Shown piece after piece: positions 55,301-64,000 of a stretch of DNA of 64,000 nucleotides (the stretch's first letter is position 1; every line of letters begins with the position of its first letter). The DNA lies in NCBI GenBank assembly GCA_030762935.1, contig CM060890.1, forward strand, positions 61,940,765 to 62,004,764. Reading direction: 5' to 3'. A program made the translations under genes and the position numbers. This DNA comes from Hymenopus coronatus. Lineage: Eukaryota > Arthropoda > Insecta > Mantodea > Hymenopodidae. The notes under the pieces are model-generated. The model was not told the DNA's origin, made no database searches, and worked only from the letters and a program-made list of their open reading frames with translations.

Positions 55301-57573
55301 GATTATTTGCACGGAAAAGAATCCCATACCTTGAAAGAAAAGTGTTGCTTGGAAAAATGTTTCGCCATTTTGCGTCCGCAATCGTGATTTCGTTCTGTAG
55401 TGCCTCTGTGGGCGGCGAGCTCACCTTTCTCACCACGGCGCATAATGGCAAACTCCTAAACTAGAACTTCAAATCCGATCACGGAAACATCGTAACGATG
55501 TCGTTTAGTTCAGTTAGGAGATACAGGAATACTAACTAACCACTGCTTGTTCTGTTAACCTTATATCACTCACTAACATCTGGAATACAATTCGGAAAAA
55601 AAACCATAAAAAGGTAGAAAAAATACTTTTAAGAAAAAAAGAAGATAAGAACTTCATCTGTATGCAAGTTTCAGCACTCACAAAACTTGGCACTTAAATC
55701 ATGATTTCTTATGACGCAAAGAGCATTTAACATATTGAATTAGATGAAAGTTCATTCAAGGAACAATAGTGCGCCTTTGTTAATTACCCAGAATGAAAGA
55801 ACTTAATTGTTTAATTCAAAAGCAGAGTAATGTTATTTGTTGTTAAAGTTGCTTACTTTGATAATTTTCCAGGTAGTTATTGCATATGTAAGGTATTATC
55901 CCCCAAGGAATGTATTACACTTTGTACATAAAAACACAGAATTTTATAACATTATGAACTGGTATTTATGATTGGGAAGAAAGTGTGTGAAGTGCAGTAA
56001 ATACATAAACTGGGTTAGCCCTTAGTTTTCATGAAGCCCAAATGGATTTCTCCCCGTTGTAGCAACCATAGATAGATGCCAAGAGCTTATTTCAGAAAGC
56101 TATAAATATAATGAATCCAAAATGGCTAAGAAATCTCTATTATCATGGCCAATATATTAAAATAAAAAAGATGTTAGCGCAGAGAAGTGTTTAGTTCCAA
56201 AAGAATACAGTGCCTGCTCTTGTATAGACAGTGCAGATACTGCGATCCTTTAAGTTAACATTTATTTTAGAAGTGGCATGAACAGACACATTATGCAACT
56301 TTAATACCTAATGCATACTATTAAAAGAGCTTTTATATGGAAATGTATATATGCACTATAAATAATGTAGGTTGTATTTATTTTAGTGATTGAAATGTAA
56401 GGAATGATCATTATGCGATGAAATGTCATATATTGAGATTTGGCTAACAGAAATGAGCTTAATATTCTTGGTGAACAATATATTCTAATATATTATATCT
56501 GTCCGCCAGTCTTATTGTTAACACATGTTGCTCAGGAAAACTGGTGAATATGGTGGGTACTACCCCCATGTTCATCAATATTTTCCCATCGCTTTTACTT
56601 TAAGCAGCTTCAGTGTTTACCATAGCTTTAGTGCAGTTCAGCCAACTGAGTGCTGGTGATGTCAGACAACACGTTTCTCTTGAACCTGGCACAGAAAGAA
56701 ATATTCCCTGTAAATCAGATTAGACAAGGGGAAGGCAAAGCTGTGAGAGGTCAACACCTGCAGAATGTATGCTCTATTCTGCATGTCACAGTCCGCCACC
56801 CTTTCCTTCTCTTCGCATACTTTACCAAAAGTGACCCAACTGTCTCACAATCGAGTTGGCTGATCCTGCTTTAGTACGTACAATATGAGGAGCTTATGTT
56901 GTGTTCAGTAACGAAAGTGAGTGTGAGAGCTTGTGTAATTGGACACTCGTGTCATTTTCCTTCACTTGTCATACCATGTCTGTCATATCTCTTACCTGTT
57001 TTCATTCAAATGTATGATGATTCGCGTAAATGGTTATTTCAAGAAAACTATGTAGTTTTACAATGTACGTGAAGTATTTCTTTGACTGGTTCACTATCTC
57101 TGGACCACACAAATGGTTTCCTCAACGAAAATAAAATATTATAGCCAATAATACATTTTCTATTATATTAGACCCAGTAGACAGCCTTCCGAATGCTAAT
57201 ACAAATTCACATTTTTTCCTCAGTTTTTAATTGATATATAAATATCATTCTTAAACTTGCACAGAAGATAGGATTGTACATCCAACCCTTATCGAGAGAA
57301 CAATGCTTACATTTTCCCTCCCCCCCCTTTAACATTACAATAATTCCAAAAATGAGAAATTTATATATTTTGGAAATTCAAATGATTCCAAGTTTATAAT
57401 TAAACAATAACTTTGCATAGGAATGATGGATGGTGCTATAATCGCGGCAAACAAATGTGACAACCAGCAATAAATTTACAAGATGTCGTCTTTCATCAAC
57501 TCTTTCAGTCAGTCTGATTCGCTTGAAAATGATTTATGAATTATATAAATATATCAGGTGTCCCAACTGTGAC
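52301..57573. other. 5.3 kb HPR-free low-copy region, no gene identified
   Basis: No hairpin repeat, mariner or recognised SINE. Slightly GC-richer patches lie at 52,860-53,000, 53,440-53,620, 54,010-54,130, 54,540-54,640 and 55,370-55,440. Frames of 60-88 codons (for example minus 52,588-52,806, minus 54,184-54,450, plus 56,650-56,874) are unrecognised and unsupported by splice context. Large parts, for example 55,600-56,640, are AT-rich with nothing seen. Confidence 0.45.
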
Positions 57574-57796
57574 TTTTTTTTTTTTTTTTTTTTTTTTTGC
57601 TTTGTTTTTTGCGTCTACAGATATTCCCTCGAGAGTTAAAAGAGTTGCGGAACCCAACAGACCATTTCAGGTTAAAAGCAGCCAGTGGGAAACTAGCGAG
57701 AGGTTGCTTCGTTTCACGACTCTCAATAGCGCGATCCGCCTCACCGATAAGCAAGAAGAGTAAAGCGAAGGTCGCTCAGCCGTTCTCCACTTACAG
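57574..57796. other. poly(T)25 followed by GC-richer segment: exon or retroposon
   Basis: A 25-T run (57,574-57,598) precedes TTTGTTTTTTGCGTCTACAG, an excellent acceptor. The next 176 bp (57,621-57,796) are GC-richer and open in one plus frame (IFPRELKELRNPTDHFRL...SKAKVAQPFSTY) up to CAG|GTTTTT. Alternatively the poly(T) is the poly(A) tail of a minus-oriented retroposon whose body is the same 176 bp. The weak donor and long homopolymer favour the second reading. The protein is not recognised. Confidence 0.35.
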
Positions 57797-59305
57797 GTTT
57801 TTAATTAAAATAGTCCCGTTGAATTTTAACTCTTGTAATGAATGACGGGATATCTGCACGCGCCAAATAAGGGGCAATTGCACCACCTGGTACTATTGCA
57901 AATCGTGATTTACCTATTTTTACTCAACTAAACAAGGTTTTATAAGCATTCTAAATGGTCGTTTGCTATTCCCATATAAGCAAAGGATGAATAAATGAGA
58001 CATCTTATAACATTTTTGGCACAGCTTTACATTGACTTAAATATACAAAAGTGTCATTAAATATATACTGATGATTTAATGTACTATTTACTGTATTTAG
58101 AACTAATACTCAAATAACATTCAGTCGCATTGTTAATAATTCCGAATACACATTTTGACTAGTCTCTTATTTAAGCTATGAGCATATAATTTGCACCATC
58201 CTTTCAAAAAATCTATACACACCTACGCTTGAAACTGTGAAGATAATCTACTGTTGACAGCCCCCCCCCCAAATGTAGATAAAATTCAAAACATGTTATT
58301 TTTACTTAGCAGTCGGGGGTCGTATAAGAACATGTCACCTTTGTGATCAAGTATCAAGGAATAATTCAAAATCGACACTACTTTTATATAGAGAATATTA
58401 AAAACATTTTTTCCCGCCGATAATGAATTTGCTGAATTTATGATTCATTATCTCAGAGACTATTACATTATTAGAATGAATTTCTCACAGGGTGCAAATG
58501 AATTAAAATCTAAAATTAATCATTTTTAAAATAAACCCGACAATAGCTCCAAAATAAATTGTTTTCCCATCATAACAGGAAATAAAACTACGGTACATCG
58601 ATTACGCTACGAAGTCATTGCCTAAATGGGCGAGTTTCTGTACGTACACCAGCATGTGAATCTCAGGTCATTTGCAATATAAGGATATAAACGGAATATT
58701 ATTGTATTGTATTTATTAATTTGTCTCTTTCAATTAAGGTAAACACGCTACTTTGAGGCTATGCTGTAAGATACTAAACAGAAATTTATCTCATTCCTTG
58801 ATCAACGAGATCCAACAATATCGTGCTTAGTTTCAATTTAACTTCAGTTATACTCCTAGTTCAATGCCATTTCATTCTACTTCTGTGATATAGTTCGACC
58901 TTAAACGCCACTTTCTTTTTCACGAAGTAATGTAGTGAATCACACCTAAATTAGCCTCGCTTTTCATTTTGTTCCAATCGCTGGAGTATCGAGCACTGGA
59001 GTTCACAAAATACACACTGAGCAGACTACAGTCTTAACGTCACTCGCAGCACTTTGTTGCATTAACAGCAAAAAATGCACAACTCGCTCACTGAGAGCAT
59101 GCTCGAGTTTACATAATGTTTTCTCCAAAGCATGACCTTCAAACGGGATCGCTTCCCCCCCCCCCAAGCCACTGGGCCATAACCATTAGCAAACAAAAGA
59201 CGACCTATACTAGAGCCGAGATCAATGGTGAAATATATTACCTGGAGGCACTATAAACTCTGCCTGCAAGTCGAAAATTGCGCCTCAGTTAAGAAAATAG
59301 AAATG

Positions 59306-59308
<3 letters not shown>
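57797..59308. other. no feature recognised
   Basis: AT-rich, with C-runs at 58,261-58,270 and about 59,155-59,165 and a slightly GC-richer patch at 58,960-59,220. No ORF or element recognised. Confidence 0.5.
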
Positions 59309-59353
<45 letters not shown>

Positions 59354-59600
59354 GACGCTCTTTAACTGTTGAGGTTCTCAGTGCCCCATTCTACACTGGG
59401 CATTACAACCGCTTAATTCTGCTCAGTGGCCTCTTTATCAGGCCTGAGGCCGTAAATCTACGACACGGTACCAAAGACTTTAATTCCCTTCTGAAGGAAA
59501 TCATGATAAGGATTTTTATGCCCGAAAAATATCCACGATTTTCTGCGGGGTTTGAATCCGCGACCGTGTGTACATGCATTACATTACGGAGGGCGAATGC
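59309..59600 (-). mobile_element. SINE-A copy with 42-nt poly(A) tail
   Basis: The minus-oriented SINE-A body (59,351-59,597) is adjacent to T42 (59,309-59,350), the A tail. It is shorter than the 30.8-kb copy: the GTTCTTTTACGT block is missing, and the tRNA-like head is interrupted (A box mostly lost). The B box GGATTCAAACCCCG is kept. The long pure tail would suggest a recent insertion, but the body is more diverged than the other copies. No clear target duplication. Confidence 0.82.
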
Positions 59601-61976
59601 CACAGTTAAAGACACCGCCTTTGACAGGGAAAGAGAAGCACCAGAAAGGATTTCGAAGGTATACCTGATATTTACGACACCCTCCTCTCTGTCTCTTCCT
59701 CCCTCTCTCAACCCCCAAAACTAATCGCTGGAGAGCTTGAAGGATCTGTGCCACTCACAAATTTTGTCCGGGTAATTATCATGATTATGGTATGGTGCGA
59801 GCATTGTGACTTGAAGTATCAACAGTTTATATATTACAACTTAAAAGAAGTATAGAAACCACTATATAACTTATAGATTTCTCTTGCAATTCTGGTTGAC
59901 GCTACTATTGCATTGGTAGACAATATAGTTTAACGAATAAATAAACTAATATACTCCCACCACCCATGCTCAGCTAAACCATATAAAAAAGATAATTCTT
60001 ATCTGCTCATTTTTCTCGAAGTTTTTTGCGCCAATAAATTATCTTGAATTGATAAGTATATTAGTGTCTCGATTAAGACTATTTACAGATAATGTAGTAT
60101 TCTATGGCATTCTACTGGGTCTTTACTAGATGTTTAAGTGAATGTGCTTCGAGCTCGAATTTCTTGTACGCTGTAAACATGTACGTCTTCGCTTGTATTT
60201 ATGTTATAGCATTTAAGTTACATTACTGTAAAAGCAGAGGTTTATAAAACACCTTTGAAACTGCAGTCCATTCTCAGCTTTACTTAAAGGCCATGTCACA
60301 GCAATATTTATATTTTTGTCTTCAAGGATAATGTATAATTTCTCAACATATCATATTTGCCGTACCGTTAGGGTAGTACAGCTCCTATAAGGAGCCATAT
60401 TTTTAAAGCAGATCACCGCTAACTCAGGTTAATTTCCAATGGCGGCCATTTTCACCTGCAAAGTGACAAGACAAAGTTAAAGCGGATTATTCTCTTTACT
60501 TCACGTACTAAATCACTTGTGTCCTTTTCCTTATAAGTTAGCCTTTGCTGAGGATACCTAAGCTATCTATGTACTCCTGTCATTAAAATTTACCTTTGTA
60601 TGAAATCTATGTCTTTGCTAGTTTCATAGAAACATTTTTCTTCATGTATATGTAGTTTTATATTCTGCTATGAGATAACGTGTTAGCACATCTACATAGA
60701 ATTTACAAATAGTAAAGTTTTAAATTTAGTTATGTATAGGTAGATTAAAAATATTCATATTATCTCATAGCGGTATATATTATTTTATTACATGTAGTTT
60801 CACTTGAAGGTTTGTAGTAAACGATCTTTTTATGCTGTTTGTCCTAGAAAGCTTTCACAAGAGTATGTAATTTAGGTTCAGAAACATATATACACATACT
60901 ATAGGCTGTCAGAAGAACTTCTATACCAAGGTTGTAAAGATTAAAGTGTGCAACATTTTATGACATTAACCACTGATTTTGATTTGAGAGAAAGTAAAGC
61001 TATAAGCAACTTTCCTGTTCGGAAGAATGGAAATTCTATTTGCAACATTATACTAATATGCCTTGATCACAAATAGCATATTCACAAATAATATATTCAC
61101 AAATCTAAGAAATTTACCACAATTATTGAATAAATAACATGTTATAAAATATTTGTAGGAACTGTTGAAAACTTGAACCTTAGTTTTCTCGGAATCATCA
61201 GAACCGGTAAAGGGCAAACATCAAGTATTTTGTCTAAAACAGTATAGTATTCTTCGGTCAGAGTCGATTGAGTCCGCAAAGGGCAAACGTAAGAAATCTG
61301 TAGCCTCTGCCCAAGTAGGTTACATTTGTCGAGACTTTGTGTAGCTACCGTTTAGCCACGCGACGATCCTATTTCCCGCTTTCCAGTGTCACAAAGCACT
61401 GGACTGCTTTGAGCACGTTCCTCTTGCATTTTGGTTTAACACTAAAAGTAACATCACATATAATGCATGTATTCGGTTAAATTGTGAGACTGTATTAAAC
61501 GTCCCGCAATTAAAAGTTACTGGTTTCTGTTCTCTCTTACCTCCTCTCGACCACTTATCACCTCACATGCCTATCACCATGCACGGGTAAAGAAAGGCTT
61601 AAGACTATGCAGAAATTTAAAACTATAATACTAAGGGACCCTGGGAGTGGAATTTCAAATTTATATATTTTTGTAAAACTTTTTATGAATATTTTAATTT
61701 GGTTTCACATCTGTTATGTTAATATGAATGTCAATTTTCATTCGAATTTGACAAATTCTTCTCAAAATATAATTTCATAGTTTTTATGTTGTAAGATATT
61801 GCATTATTAAAATGTTCCACACAACTCAAAATTTAAGAAATTTGGCTGCAATTTTTTCAGTCGAAATTTTAATCATACAAAAAACGTCTAGATTTATATT
61901 TCAATAGTTTCGATTACTGAATCATGGTAATTATTTTAAAAGTTTAGAACTTTAAACTTAATAGTAACAGTTTTTT

Positions 61977-62014
<38 letters not shown>

Positions 62015-64000
62015 TAAAATGTCATATTGACGTTAGGATAGTTTTGTCACCTATAGTATTACAATAGATACCTTTGCACATTTTATAATTAAATAAAAAT
62101 GAAATATGTGCAACATTTTGAACATGTGAAAGTGTAGTACTGAGGAAACGCTTTTTTATAAAATAATACTACTAGGAAGCAGGTATATTGTACGATATTT
62201 AAATGATTGTAGAGCTCAAAGCATGAAAATAGACATGTAAATATTGAAGTCCAAAAGGGTTCCTACACCATCTGCTATAAAAACTTATTTTAGATATTTT
62301 GGCTGATTGTAGTCAAAATGTTTGTCCCTTAACAAAATGAAGACAAAGCAAACGTTATTAGCATATCCTCAATCTGTGAAAAATAATGCTATATATGTTT
62401 TAGCTTCTACACTAATCACTAATTACTTCAGGATTCTTTGGAATAATTAAATGAGTACAATAATCTACACTGTATTCTAGTGCAATATATATAAAGAAAT
62501 TAAAAAAGAAACATCTGAAAGGAAAATTACTGGATTGTTTCTGACGATAGGAGTTTTCGCTCCCATACTCAAGTTTATAAAGTTTGAATATTTGACTTGA
62601 AGCAAAATAAAGCTTATTTTGTTATACAGTCTATAACAAACACTTCTCAATAGAGAATTACACTTTCTAAGTTTTACCCTAAGATCGTATATATCCTTGC
62701 TCCTCAAACTTCCTTACAAACTAACCTTTCACAAATTGCAATAAGCAAACCGGTCCTTCCCTCCCTTTATATCTAATTCCATGTCTCTATTGGAATAATG
62801 GTATGCAAAGTCAATAATTGGCAAAGTGATGAACTGTTGAATTCAAAGTTCAGAAATGTTAATAGTTTGAGCTTGCTTAGTGCACAGAAACGGCATTTCG
62901 TTAATGGAGCTGATAAATACTGTTCTCTAAAATCTGTAAGTTCTTGTCTTCTTTAAAGGAGAGAACGTGTAAAAGTCAAGTAGATAAATAAGGATGTTAA
63001 AGATACGGGTACAGGTATAGATCTTTAAAAAATTGGTACTTAGTATGTATTCACTTGAGTGTGCTCAATTTTAACAGTTGCAAACAAATATAATTTAATA
63101 TCTGATGCTTTTTGCTCGGTGTAACTGCGACGTGCAACAAACAATGCATGTCAGTGTGGATATCCGTATTGCTTTCACGTATTCTCATTTCAATACCTGA
63201 TGCTGGTCCAGGTTTAAATCCTCAATTAAACGCATTTAAACTTCTACTCTCTATAGAAATATTAGTTTTATATAACGCAAAATGATATTTGGGCACGTTA
63301 AAATCGTGTCTGAATCCTGGGTTATTAGTTCATGCAAGTGACCTCCACATTCACTATCGCGAGGTCTGTCCATTCTGCTTTATACCTCCCAGCACTCCCG
63401 ACCTGAGCTCTCGGAGAAAATATACACGTATGGGTTGTGTGCCGTGTTACTTGTAGGTGCTAACAAACCTGAAAACTGGATTAATTGATGAGAACGAAAG
63501 GATTTTGCGAAGATAAAATTGATAACATCCACCAATAGCTCTAATAAAAACGGAAGAAATAATAATAAACTGAATGAAGTAATTATTGATTAGTATGTAG
63601 TTAGTGGGTACATTTTTTTATCTATAAAATAATGAAGAAATTTATCCACGACAGTCCTTCAATTACCGAAGGTAACCACCAATAAAATAGTGAATAGCTT
63701 CTCAGAATAACTAAAATTAAGAGTCTGCAAAAGAAGCAAATGATGTAATATTCTCCATTAAACTGTCTTCAATTACCATTATAAATATCTGCACTTATAT
63801 CCCTAAGAGCCTGCATTTATTTTCTGCTGTGGACTAATTGGTAAAAGTCCCTCGTTAAAGGATGAAAGTAATTTATATATGTTTTAATAAGCTAGCTGAA
63901 GTGACATGTTTGCTTGCTGATACTTGAGAAAGCTTCTAGGATACAGCAAATAAGGATAGATGTAGTGGAATGAAATAAGAGTGAAAGGTATATTCCTTTT
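59601..64000. other. 4.4 kb AT-rich low-copy region
   Basis: No gene or known element. Minor items are a small inverted repeat GCTATGAGATAA / TTATCTCATAGC (60,667-60,678 and 60,760-60,771), a near-palindromic AATGGCGGCCATT at about 60,438-60,450, repeated CACAAATA words at 61,069-61,103, a TA microsatellite at 61,979-62,011, and a GC-richer patch at 63,330-63,450. The 76-codon minus frame at 62,477-62,707 is unrecognised. Confidence 0.5.
61979..62011. repeat. (TA)n microsatellite
   Basis: About 16 TA units without interruption. Confidence 0.95.

Noticed and set aside
60438..60450. Paired GCCAT (Pho/YY1-like) motifs as a Polycomb response element
   Set aside because: A single near-palindromic site is not enough; no clustering with other such motifs.

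Overview
This window is eukaryotic, AT-rich and almost entirely non-genic. It carries tRNA-derived SINEs, mariner transposons, a degraded non-LTR retrotransposon, microsatellites and long poly(A)/poly(T) tails, and it has no long open reading frames. The mariner set and the SINE types are typical of arthropods. I infer an insect with a large, repeat-rich genome, possibly a polyneopteran (cockroach, orthopteran or stick insect group), but no gene in the window fixes the species.

The dominant component is one dispersed family, here called the hairpin repeat (HPR). Full copies are about 850-900 bp. About 30 full or partial copies lie in both orientations between 1 and 52,300 and cover very roughly 18 kb. 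It has no coding capacity. Its ends are structured. The 5' end has a small stem-loop (TGATGTGTTCCATTCACATG) followed by ACTTTCTCTA. The 3' end has a long hairpin centred on the perfect palindrome ACTATGTACATAGT and closed by TAGAGAAAGT, the reverse complement of the 5' motif. Inside it are a second palindrome (AAATACCAAGTTTGGTATTT) and a CA-rich tract. Two runs of copies are head-to-tail (36.4-38.1 kb and 39.1-40.8 kb). This recalls non-autonomous Helitron/Helentron-type elements, but the family could also be an unusual TIR element.

Other mobile DNA, left to right: SINE-D (4.4 and 4.6 kb); a core-sharing SINE group called SINE-C (6.0, 7.1, 23.8, 42.0 and 50.2 kb); a mariner with both ends and TA target duplications (17,629-18,866); SINE-A (21.0, 30.8 and 59.3 kb); a second decayed mariner split by a SINE with a 14-bp target duplication (23.6-24.9 kb); SINE-B (25.5 and 26.1 kb); a young 664-bp foldback element with about 99% identical arms (29,707-30,370); SINE-G (30.5 kb); an inverted-repeat element (31.6-32.1 kb); SINE-F (38.1 kb); an internally deleted mariner (46.9-47.3 kb); and a LINE reverse-transcriptase relic (49.7-50.8 kb). 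Several are nested, which gives a relative insertion order.

Host-gene signals are weak. The best is a minus-strand promoter-like block at 13.2-13.4 kb: a heat-shock-element trimer, TATA box, arthropod-type initiator, ATG and a 22-codon open frame ending at GTAAGT. Weaker exon-like segments follow strong acceptor-like tracts at 47,484 and 57,621 on the plus strand. From 52.3 kb to the end the HPR family is absent and the DNA looks mostly single-copy and AT-rich.
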